Shown one piece after another: positions 1 through 5,392 of a DNA stretch of 6,935 bases. The notes beneath the pieces were generated by a model. The model had not been told where the DNA came from. It did not search any database and saw only the letters and a program-made list of their open reading frames with translations. The stretch is from JASBSR01 sp963847575 (lineage in GTDB: Bacteria > Pseudomonadota > Gammaproteobacteria > SZUA-229). The DNA lies in assembly GCA_963847575.1 (NCBI GenBank), contig CAWKAL010000119.1, positions 1 to 6,935 of the forward strand. Reading direction: 5' to 3'. The position numbers were made by a program, and so were the translations under genes. Positions within the stretch are counted from its first letter, which is position 1, and the number at the start of each line of letters is the position of its first letter.

Positions 1-357
1 TACTGCGCGCGTCATGCTGATATTCTCGGCGAGTGTGTGTGATGATCAATCGTCATCGTTCCGTTGCAGCCAGTTAATACCCGCTGCGCGGATCCCATGC
101 TCTCGCCATGGTGCAGGTGGATAGCCACCAGGCACCGTCGCACGCCTGGCGGCGGCTTCCACCGCGGGCATCACCAGTTCGAAATCAGGGTACTCGAAAC
201 GTGATTCCGCCAGGCTCAGTATCACCGGTGCCTGGCAGCGCTCGGCCGCAGCCATGATACCTTCCAGAAATTCCAGGCTGACCAGGTCGAAGGCACCCAC
301 CGCGTAGCCGTGCTGGTAAGCGTGTTGAAGCATGTCGCGCATATTGACCAGTGCCAT
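1..357 (-). pseudogene. Class II ketose-bisphosphate aldolase, 5' part, with several frameshifts (decayed gene or low-quality contig end)
   Basis: The first 76 codons read cleanly and resemble the N-terminus of class II fructose/tagatose-bisphosphate aldolases: MALVNMRDMLQHAY, then GAFDLVSLEFLEGIMAAAER and APVILSLAES. These zinc enzymes cleave fructose-1,6-bisphosphate or related ketose bisphosphates to triose phosphates in the cytoplasm. After Val75-Pro76, near base 129, one extra G shifts the frame. The shifted frame then reads VAIHLHHGES, which is the family's HLDHG active-site block with the catalytic Asp codon changed to His. Further small indels follow near 81 and 70 and between about 50 and 27. 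The conserved phrases GINW, CNGTM and ENISMTR therefore appear in alternating frames, and the original frame stops at 46-48. The start at 357 has AAAGGA ten bases upstream (368-373). The gene would continue beyond the left edge. All the damage lies in the outermost ~130 bases, so sequencing error at a contig end is as likely as a true pseudogene. Confidence 0.7.
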
Positions 358-446
358 GATGTATTCATCCTTTGGTATTGCGCCATGTGTGGGTTAAGCA
401 CTGCGCGTTAATGGTGATGAAACCCTGCCTGATGGAAAAGCCGGTT

Positions 447-1199
447 TCAGCCTGATACTTTATCCTGTTTTTCCTGCCCAGGTTGGGTGACCATGATTTC
501 TTCCAGCGTGAACCCGGTCATGCCATGGATAGTGCGCCACAGGTAATGAAAAATTGCCAGCATCATGAGCATCGAGGGGATCGCAATCACCGGGTAACTG
601 AGCAATGTTAATTGCCCGAGTTCTTCGTTGAAAGCAGCGCTTCCCGCCGGGCTGGTTACTACCGCGCTGGCCAGAATGTAGTTCATCACGGCGGAAAACG
701 CGAAGCTACCGCTGAGCAGGTAATTGGCATTTTGCAGACGTGATTCCAGCGCTGCGTTATTGCCGAGCGCATAAAGTCTTTGCCTGATTATTTCCACATT
801 GATCACGCCGGGGTTATAGAGCAGGGTTCTGATCAATGGATAAGGTGTACGGGTGGAGATCAATACCGCAATAGCGATCAGTCCGGGGATGGCCGCTTCT
901 TTCACCGCCAGCCACTGTGGATCAAGCTGCAACAGCCCGATACCGCCAGTGAGCACCACGCTGATCAGGCCAAGCAGTGCAATGAAATTGAATTTTTTAT
1001 ATTTTACGAATTCGTATAGACCCTGGCCAAGCGGAAAAACCAGCGCGACGATCAGCGCCGTGCTGGCGCCGAGGTATTCGTCGCCGCTAAACCTCATCAG
1101 GATCACGGCGGGAATGACAATGCTGATCAGCAGGTCGAGCAGCGGACGTGGCCGGTGCGCAGTGGATGCCCGTTGTTTTGTGCTTGCCAAATTGCTCAT
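447..1199 (-). CDS. VC0807-family integral membrane protein, function unknown
   Basis: This 250-residue protein has about six predicted membrane helices, near residues 20-37, 46-65, 71-92, 100-116, 161-181 and 197-221. Its N-terminus is short and basic and its C-terminus is polar. The stretch FPLGQGLYEFV, then KFNFIALLGLISVVLTGG and DPQWLAVKEAAIPG, is what I recall of the VC0807 family, whose members are inner-membrane proteins without an established function and are sometimes loosely compared with intracellular-septation or transporter proteins. Nothing in the sequence identifies a substrate, and no catalytic motif is visible. The loop between helices four and five (about 117-160) is hydrophilic and would be the main soluble part. 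The ATG at 1199 has only a weak purine run (CCAGAG) upstream. The gene is 228 bases from the rhodanese gene, with its own possible promoter between them, and 89 bases from the aldolase start, so it may be read separately from the upstream operon and together with the aldolase. Confidence 0.8.
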   Translation of the reverse strand: MSNLASTKQRASTAHRPRPLLDLLISIVIPAVILMRFSGDEYLGASTALIVALVFPLGQGLYEFVKYKKFNFIALLGLISVVLTGGIGLLQLDPQWLAVKEAAIPGLIAIAVLISTRTPYPLIRTLLYNPGVINVEIIRQRLYALGNNAALESRLQNANYLLSGSFAFSAVMNYILASAVVTSPAGSAAFNEELGQLTLLSYPVIAIPSMLMMLAIFHYLWRTIHGMTGFTLEEIMVTQPGQEKQDKVSG

Positions 1200-1284
1200 A
1201 TTAACTCTGGTTAGTGATTGTTAAGAAAGCTCTGAAATTTTCCAGCGTGATGTTTTCAGGCCACAGTAACCCCCACTGGGCTTT

Positions 1285-1316
1285 TCGATTATCTTGATCG
1301 ATTGTATTCATCGATT
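1285..1316 (-). repeat. Three direct AATCGA repeats at 13-base spacing
   Basis: The minus strand carries AATCGA at 1316-1311, 1303-1298 and 1290-1285, each starting exactly 13 bases after the last. The first two extend to the palindrome ATCGAT. They surround and partly overlap the candidate -10 element at 1306-1301, so a regulator binding array is possible. No known binding protein is recognised. Confidence 0.5.
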
Positions 1317-1330
1317 ATATTCATTAGCAA
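1301..1330 (-). promoter_or_regulatory. Candidate sigma70 promoter for the VC0807-family gene
   Basis: On the minus strand TTGCTA (1330-1325) and TACAAT (1306-1301) are separated by 18 bases, giving four and five matches to the usual -35 and -10 hexamers. It would start a leader of about 95 bases before the ATG at 1199. It lies in the only sizeable gap of the left half and overlaps evenly spaced AATCGA repeats. It is inferred from sequence match alone; the region is AT-rich, so chance matches are likely. Confidence 0.3.
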
Positions 1331-1372
1331 TGGCCTGCCGCGATTGAAAATAGCGCTTCGGTCCCGTGCTGT

Positions 1373-1396
1373 AAAAACGCTAACACAGCATGCGTT
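1373..1396 (-). terminator. Weak possible intrinsic terminator after the rhodanese gene
   Basis: About 30 bases downstream of the rhodanese stop the minus strand reads AACGC, an 11-base loop, then GCGTT running into five Ts in total. The stem has only five pairs and the loop is long, so it would be a poor terminator alone. Its position between the rhodanese stop and the next candidate promoter is the main support. Confidence 0.22.
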
Positions 1397-1427
1397 GCCT
1401 GAGCCAGTGCTTTTTGTTAAAGACCCG

Positions 1428-1883
1428 TTAAGGACGTACGACTGCGTGCCCCTCGCGTATCCACTGGCTGATGCCGTTGCGTACATTGTAGACCTGGGTG
1501 TAGCCCATTTGTTCTGTCAGGTGACGCGCCAGTGCACGAGTGCGGCTGCCGGTGAGACAGATCAGGATCACCGGATCATGCTTGCCGACAGCAGTGGCGA
1601 AGCGCTGCAAAAAATCCGGCCGCACGCGCCCATTTGCATCGACAAAAGTGAGCAGCTCACTCGATTCGATTACGCCTGTCTGGCGCCATTCTTCCGCGCG
1701 CCGTATGTCGTAAATCGGTACTTGCTGTTGCAGCAGGGTTTGCAGCTGTGCATTATCCAGATTGTTATAAGGCAGCTCGCCACAGGCGCTGATAAAAATC
1801 AGCAGCACACTCACCAGTGCGCACCGCGGCAAGCACTGCTTGCCGCGGTGCGCCAGGCTCCCGCCGCGGTACTTATTCGTCAC
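1428..1883 (-). CDS. Rhodanese-domain lipoprotein (sulfurtransferase-like)
   Basis: This 151-residue protein has a basic N-terminal region, a hydrophobic core (about 22-33) and a lipobox ISAC with Cys34 as the predicted lipidated residue. Gly35-Glu36 follow, so no Asp +2 retention signal is present. Residues 42-148 form a single rhodanese domain: VPIYDIRRAEEW, then ILICLTGSRTRALARHL with the CX4R loop and putative catalytic Cys109, then GYTQVYNVRNGISQW. Rhodaneses carry sulfur as a cysteine persulfide; here the domain would be outside the cytoplasm. The assigned start is GTG at 1883, overlapping the last codons of the BI-1 gene by 11 bases, with no good ribosome binding site, so translational coupling is likely. 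The n-region from this start is long (21 residues) and is encoded across a strong palindrome (1819-1853). A TTG at 1832 would give a more typical short lipoprotein signal, so the start is uncertain. The in vivo substrate cannot be told. Confidence 0.85.
   Translation of the reverse strand: MTNKYRGGSLAHRGKQCLPRCALVSVLLIFISACGELPYNNLDNAQLQTLLQQQVPIYDIRRAEEWRQTGVIESSELLTFVDANGRVRPDFLQRFATAVGKHDPVILICLTGSRTRALARHLTEQMGYTQVYNVRNGISQWIREGHAVVRP
1819..1853. repeat. Perfect inverted repeat, 17-bp arms around one central base
   Basis: The left arm is GCGCACCGCGGCAAGCA (1819-1835), the centre is C1836, and 1837-1853 is the exact reverse complement of the left arm. RNA from either strand could form a very stable GC-rich hairpin. 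It starts 20 bases after the BI-1 stop and covers codons 11-22 of the rhodanese gene as called from GTG 1883. No T-run follows on either strand, so it is not a standard intrinsic terminator. An extra copy of GCCGCGGT at 1863-1870 could pair with part of the left arm as an alternative fold. Possible roles are control of translation from BI-1 into the lipoprotein gene, mRNA 3'-end protection, or a REP-like element. Confidence 0.9.
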
Positions 1884-2544
1884 CGTTCATAAAGCCAAGC
1901 AGATGCAGCAGGCTGGTGAACAAATTGAAGATGGAGACGTACAGGGTCACTGTCGCCATAATGTAGTTTGTCTCGCCACCGTGGATGATACTGCTGGTTT
2001 CATACAGAATCAGGCCAGTCATCAACAGTACAAACATTGCAGAGACTGCCAGCGACAACGCGGGCATTTCAAAAAATATCGCACCGAGTCCGGCGAGGAA
2101 AGCCAGCAGGATGCCGGCCATTAAAAAACCACCCATGAAGCTGAAGTCTTTGCGACTGCTGAGGGCATAACCGGACAGGCCGATAAAGATCGCGCCTGTC
2201 GCACCCATGGCCGTCATCACGATCTGACCACCGTTAGCCATCGCCAGGTAGGCATTCAGGATTGGCCCCAGTGTGTAACCCATGAAACCGGTGAGGGCGA
2301 ACACGAATATGAGCCCCAGGCTGCTGTTACGAAACTTTGCAGTTGCGAACAGCAGACCAAAATACCCCGCGAGCGTGAGCAATAAGCCCGGATGCGGAAG
2401 ATTCAGGCTCATCGAAACGCCTGCCGTCAGTGCGCTGAACAACAGCGTCATGGACAACAGTGTATAGGTGTTACGAATCACCTTGTTACTAGCAAGCACA
2501 GCTGTTTGTGTGCGTGATGTTGCGGTTGTGATTGATGTATTCAT
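1873..2544 (-). CDS. Bax inhibitor-1/YccA family membrane protein
   Basis: From the start chosen here the product is 223 residues, the normal size for the BI-1/YccA (UPF0005) family, with about seven hydrophobic helices. Family-like stretches are NKVIRNTYTLLSMTLLFSAL near the N-terminus, GYTLGPILNAYL in the middle, then GLSGYALSSRKDFSFMGGFL and ILYETSSIIHGGETNYI. The C-terminal part (ATVTLYVSIFNLFTSLLHLL) contains the family's usual late segment. Bacterial relatives include YccA, which modulates FtsH proteolysis, and YetJ, a pH-sensitive calcium leak channel; which role applies is unknown. I chose the ATG at 2544 because GGAG lies six bases upstream (2551-2554). An in-frame ATG at 2556 would add four residues but sits directly on the HPF-like stop. 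The gene is sandwiched in a tight operon, with the lipoprotein gene starting inside its last codons. Confidence 0.93.
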   Translation of the reverse strand: MNTSITTATSRTQTAVLASNKVIRNTYTLLSMTLLFSALTAGVSMSLNLPHPGLLLTLAGYFGLLFATAKFRNSSLGLIFVFALTGFMGYTLGPILNAYLAMANGGQIVMTAMGATGAIFIGLSGYALSSRKDFSFMGGFLMAGILLAFLAGLGAIFFEMPALSLAVSAMFVLLMTGLILYETSSIIHGGETNYIMATVTLYVSIFNLFTSLLHLLGFMNGDE

Positions 2545-2550
2545 GATGGT

Positions 2551-2554
2551 CTCC
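2551..2554 (-). promoter_or_regulatory. Ribosome binding site deciding the BI-1 start
   Basis: GGAG is placed six bases before the ATG at 2544. It lies within what would be codons 1-2 of a start at 2556, so it favours the downstream ATG. The site follows the HPF-like stop codon immediately, suggesting reinitiation by ribosomes finishing the upstream gene. Confidence 0.65.
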
Positions 2555-2556
2555 AT

Positions 2557-2946
2557 TCAGGCCAGTAAATCTGTTTCAGATAATTCTGTTTCTGGTGATG
2601 TCGTTAGTGGCGTCAGCGCATGCTGGCCTGTTGAGCGGTCAATGTCGCGTTGACGGGCCAGCCTGCGTCCGACTGTGCGACCTGCACGATCTGCAGCTCG
2701 ATCAATGGCGGTATACATATCCACCTCGGTGTCTTCGATGACGACGTCAGATAACTGTGGCAGCACTACCTGGATATGGCAGCATTTGTCCTCGCCACCG
2801 CGAGGGCCATTAATATCTGACAAGCGCACCATGACGCGCTGGATTTGATCATTTCTGCTGCTCAGAGCAAATCCCAGGCGCCGCTCTACATGGCCGCGCA
2901 ATGCATTTGTCAGTGAAAAATTGCGTGCTTGAATATCGATTTGCAT
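2557..2946 (-). CDS. HPF/RaiA-like ribosome-associated protein (sigma-54 modulation/S30EA family)
   Basis: The 129-residue product matches the short hibernation-promoting factor/RaiA-like family: MQIDIQARNFSLTNALRGHV, then RVMVRLSDINGPRGG, DKCCHIQVVLP and a helix with DMYTAIDRAADRAGRTVGRR. The order strand-helix-strands-helix with a basic second helix fits the family's RNA-binding fold. Known relatives bind the 30S decoding region and idle or pair ribosomes in stationary phase or stress. The long-form C-terminal dimerisation domain is absent; instead a polar tail rich in Thr, Ser and Glu follows residue 102. GPRGG is typical of a subgroup distant from classical HPF, so ribosome binding is inferred. 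The ATG at 2946 is chosen because GGGAG (2954-2958) lies seven bases upstream; ATG 2949 and TTG 2967 are in frame but less well placed. It is the first gene of the leftward operon and ends one codon before BI-1's nearest ATG. Confidence 0.88.
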   Translation of the reverse strand: MQIDIQARNFSLTNALRGHVERRLGFALSSRNDQIQRVMVRLSDINGPRGGEDKCCHIQVVLPQLSDVVIEDTEVDMYTAIDRAADRAGRTVGRRLARQRDIDRSTGQHALTPLTTSPETELSETDLLA

Positions 2947-2953
2947 CATAATT

Positions 2954-2958
2954 CTCCC
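2954..2958 (-). promoter_or_regulatory. Ribosome binding site of the HPF-like gene
   Basis: GGGAG is seven bases before ATG 2946 and four before ATG 2949. This is the strongest Shine-Dalgarno match in the window and rules out the TTG at 2967 as the start. Confidence 0.7.
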
Positions 2959-3038
2959 TTGTATCAAAATTGGTTAAATTCAGGGTAAGGTTAGGCCTAT
3001 ATGAATATAAGGAAAAGTCGATTATTATTTGCTAATTG

Positions 3039-3053
3039 TTCGTATTTAACGAA
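3039..3053. promoter_or_regulatory. Dyad TTCGT-N5-ACGAA, a candidate LysR-type box
   Basis: TTCGT (3039-3043) and its exact reverse complement ACGAA (3049-3053) are separated by five bases. T3040 and A3052 give the T-N11-A spacing typical of LysR-family regulator sites. It ends 15 bases before the preferred nhaR ATG, so it could serve NhaR autoregulation, though its closeness to the start codon is unusual for an activation site. A five-base arm can arise by chance in AT-rich DNA. Confidence 0.35.
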
Positions 3054-3068
3054 GTAAATACAAAGCCA

Positions 3069-4007
3069 ATGATTAACTATAAACATCTCCACTATTTCTG
3101 GGTGGTCGCAAAACAGGGGGGCATCGCGCGCGCCAGCGAACATCTGCACCTGACGCCCCAGACAATCAGCGGACAACTCAGTCTGCTGGAAGAAAATCTG
3201 GGCGAAGCGCTGTTCAAGCGCGTTGGGCGCAACCTTGAACTCACAGACACCGGACGGCTGGCGTTGAGCTATGCCGACGAAATTTTTTCACTGGGTGGTG
3301 AACTGGAAGAAGTGGTACGTAATTTACCGGATGGCAGGCCGCTGGTATTCAAGGTGGGTGTGGCGGATGTAGTACCAAAATCCATAGCCTGTCGATTACT
3401 GGCACCGTCACTGCAGCTACCGGAGCCGGTACGCATCGTATGCCGGGAGGACGGTATCGACGCGCTACTGGCAGAGCTGGCTTTACACCGCATTGACCTG
3501 GTGATCGCCGATGGGCCTATTTCAGCGAGTGTACACGTGCGCGGCTACAACCACCTGCTGGGTGAATGTGGTATCAGTTTTTTTGCAGTTCCCAAGATTG
3601 CAGCCAGGTTAAGAAAAAACTTTCCACACAGCCTCAAAGACGCGCCCTTGCTTCTGCCTGGTGAAGTGACCGTGGTTCGAAGTCGTCTCGTGCAGTGGCT
3701 AGACGGCTTGCACATCCATCCGCGTATCGTGGGTGAGTTTGATGACAGTGCCCTGATGAAAGCCTTTGGCCAGGCAGGCGCTGGCGTTTTTATTGCACCC
3801 ACGCCGATTGCGACGGAAGTAGAAAAAATGTACGGTGTCGTTGCCATCGGACAGACAGATGAGGTGCGCGAGCAGTTTTATGCGATCTCGGTGGAGCGTA
3901 AAATCTCCCACCCCGCTGTCGTAGCAATTACAGAAACAGCCCGTGAATGGCTGTTTCGAGATGATCCACAGATACCTGAACTTAAAAGCAGCCGGAAGAA
4001 AGCATGA
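3069..4007 (+). CDS. nhaR: NhaR, LysR-family regulator of the Na+/H+ antiporter gene
   Basis: From ATG 3069 the product is 312 residues, a usual LysR length. The N-terminal winged helix-turn-helix spans about residues 3-62: INYKHLHYFWVVAKQGGIAR, then HLTPQTISGQLSLLEENLG and LFKRVGRNLELTDTG. The LTPQTISGQ recognition region and the effector domain phrases GECGISFF and GEFDDSALMKAFGQAGAGVFIAPT closely resemble E. coli NhaR as I remember it. In E. coli NhaR responds to Na+ and activates nhaA. A TTG at 3036 could extend it by 11 residues, but those residues are not NhaR-like and ATG 3069 gives the family's usual beginning; neither start has a strong Shine-Dalgarno. The gene ends with TGA overlapping the nhaA ATG (ATGA, 4004-4007), so regulator and target are co-transcribed and probably translationally coupled. 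The order regulator-antiporter is the reverse of E. coli nhaA-nhaR. Confidence 0.93.
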   Translation: MINYKHLHYFWVVAKQGGIARASEHLHLTPQTISGQLSLLEENLGEALFKRVGRNLELTDTGRLALSYADEIFSLGGELEEVVRNLPDGRPLVFKVGVADVVPKSIACRLLAPSLQLPEPVRIVCREDGIDALLAELALHRIDLVIADGPISASVHVRGYNHLLGECGISFFAVPKIAARLRKNFPHSLKDAPLLLPGEVTVVRSRLVQWLDGLHIHPRIVGEFDDSALMKAFGQAGAGVFIAPTPIATEVEKMYGVVAIGQTDEVREQFYAISVERKISHPAVVAITETAREWLFRDDPQIPELKSSRKKA

Positions 4008-5392
4008 ACGAAGAAGATAAACTATCCGCAGACTCTACGGAAAAAGGTATTTTTCTCGCCCCCTGGGAAAAGTCATTCGACCGGATTATTACCCCGTTTG
4101 AAGAATTTATACATCGCCAGACCACCAGTGGCCTGTTGCTGATGACGACCGCGGTGATCGCGCTGGTGCTGGCCAACGGGCCGCTGGCCTCGCTCTATCA
4201 ACACCTGCTGCATACCCCCATAAGCCTCAATGCAGGTCACTGGAAACTGGAGATGAGCCTGCACCACTGGATCAATGACGGCCTGATGGCGTTGTTTTTC
4301 TTCGTCGTTGGGCTGGAATTGAAACGCGAAATCCTGGTGGGTGAACTGGCAAAAATTCGCAACGCGGCACTGCCCATCGGTGCCGCCATCGGTGGCATGG
4401 TGGTGCCGGCGTTAATTTATTATGCAATTAACCCCGAAGGCGCTGCAGCGCGTGGCTGGGGAATACCGATGGCGACGGATATTGCGTTCGCTGTCGGCGC
4501 GCTCGCGCTGCTTTCCAGCCGGGTGCCCAAAGCCCTGATCACCTTCCTGGTGGCGCTGGCGATTGTCGATGACCTCGGCGCGGTGCTGGTCATCGCGATG
4601 TTCTACACCCATACCATCGTGGTCGGCGCACTCGTGGCCGCCGGTGTGCTGTTTGCAGTGTTGATAATGTTCAACATGAGTGGCATACGTAAAACCATGC
4701 CGTACTTTATCGTCGCGGTGTTGCTCTGGTACGCATTGATGCAATCGGGTGTACACGCCACCCTGGCCGGCATCCTCGGTGCAATGACCGTGCCGGCTGC
4801 TCCAAAATACAATCCCGAACGGTTCAGCGAACACATCAAGGGGCTGATGCAACGCTTTGACACCAGCCATGAACCCGGCAAAAGCATTTTGACCAATGAC
4901 AAGTTACGCGCCGTGGTGCAAACCCTGGAAAATGGCGTGCACAGTGTCGAAGCCCCGTTACAACGCCTCGAGCATATATGGCATATGCCGGTGGCATACT
5001 TGGTGATACCGATTTTCGCACTTGTGAACGCAGGTATTGCACTGGATTTTTCTGCACTCGGCAGCATCTTCGGACACCCGGTGATGCTGGGGGTTACCCT
5101 GGGGCTGGTGCTGGGTAAGTTTATCGGTATTACCGGGGTCAGCTGGTTACTGTTGAAGCTTGGGATTGCGGTGTTGCCGAAAGACACGCGGTTCAGCCAG
5201 ATCGCGGGGGTTTCATTGCTCGCCGGGATCGGTTTTACCATGTCAATTTTTGTCGCCCAGCTCGGCTTTGAGGAAAACCCGCATTTATTACTCATGGCCA
5301 AGACCGGCATTCTTGCGGCATCACTGTTTGCCGGGGTGGTGGGTTTTATCTGGCTCTATCTGGTCAGCCTGTCTGCAAGAACGCCGCAATGA
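4004..5392 (+). CDS. nhaA: NhaA Na+/H+ antiporter, long form
   Basis: The 462-residue inner-membrane protein exports Na+ (or Li+) in exchange for protons and supports growth in salt and at alkaline pH. NhaA signatures are clear: FFFVVGLELKREILVGEL (about 98-115), GIPMATDIAFAVGALALL with Asp159, LVALAIVDDLGAVLVIA with the Asp189-Asp190 pair, SGVHATLAGILGA with His251, LGKFIGI with Lys372, and GIGFTMSIFVAQLGF. By alignment from memory these match E. coli Asp133, Asp163/164, His225 and Lys300, so transport residues appear intact. E. coli NhaA is 388 residues; the extra length here is an N-terminal tail of about 25 residues and a hydrophilic insert around 267-325 between membrane helices, both common in longer NhaA proteins. 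The ATG overlaps the nhaR stop by four bases, and the stop overlaps the following ATPase start by four bases. Confidence 0.97.
   Translation: MNEEDKLSADSTEKGIFLAPWEKSFDRIITPFEEFIHRQTTSGLLLMTTAVIALVLANGPLASLYQHLLHTPISLNAGHWKLEMSLHHWINDGLMALFFFVVGLELKREILVGELAKIRNAALPIGAAIGGMVVPALIYYAINPEGAAARGWGIPMATDIAFAVGALALLSSRVPKALITFLVALAIVDDLGAVLVIAMFYTHTIVVGALVAAGVLFAVLIMFNMSGIRKTMPYFIVAVLLWYALMQSGVHATLAGILGAMTVPAAPKYNPERFSEHIKGLMQRFDTSHEPGKSILTNDKLRAVVQTLENGVHSVEAPLQRLEHIWHMPVAYLVIPIFALVNAGIALDFSALGSIFGHPVMLGVTLGLVLGKFIGITGVSWLLLKLGIAVLPKDTRFSQIAGVSLLAGIGFTMSIFVAQLGFEENPHLLLMAKTGILAASLFAGVVGFIWLYLVSLSARTPQ

Larger units (their letters stand above)
2947..3068. promoter_or_regulatory. Divergent control region between the HPF-like operon and the nhaR operon
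   Basis: This 122-base, AT-rich gap separates the two oppositely directed gene sets and must hold both promoters unless they start outside. It contains a short dyad TATAT-GA-ATATA (2998-3009) and a second dyad nearer nhaR. I could not settle a convincing -35/-10 pair in either direction, so no exact promoter is called. Shared control of the two operons from this region is possible but not shown. Confidence 0.55.

Noticed and set aside
33..44. Short GT-rich run near the left edge as a phase-variable repeat in the aldolase
   Set aside because: Only about four GT units are present, and several other indels outside the run also disrupt the frame, so repeat slippage does not explain the damage.
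1819..1853. The palindrome as a Rho-independent terminator of the BI-1 gene
   Set aside because: No run of Ts follows it on either strand, and an open reading frame with a good signal peptide crosses it.
1302..1892. A 196-codon open frame on the plus strand
   Set aside because: It runs antisense through the rhodanese gene and its 3' gap; the translation has no recognisable domain, while the opposite strand encodes a clear lipobox and rhodanese active site.
3036..3068. TTG start at 3036 extending nhaR by 11 residues
   Set aside because: The extra residues do not fit the family, there is no ribosome binding site for it, and the ATG at 3069 begins at the usual NhaR INYKHLHYFW stretch.
4603..5310. 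A 235-codon open frame on the minus strand
   Set aside because: It is antisense to the well-conserved second half of nhaA and its translation is a low-complexity mix without family features.
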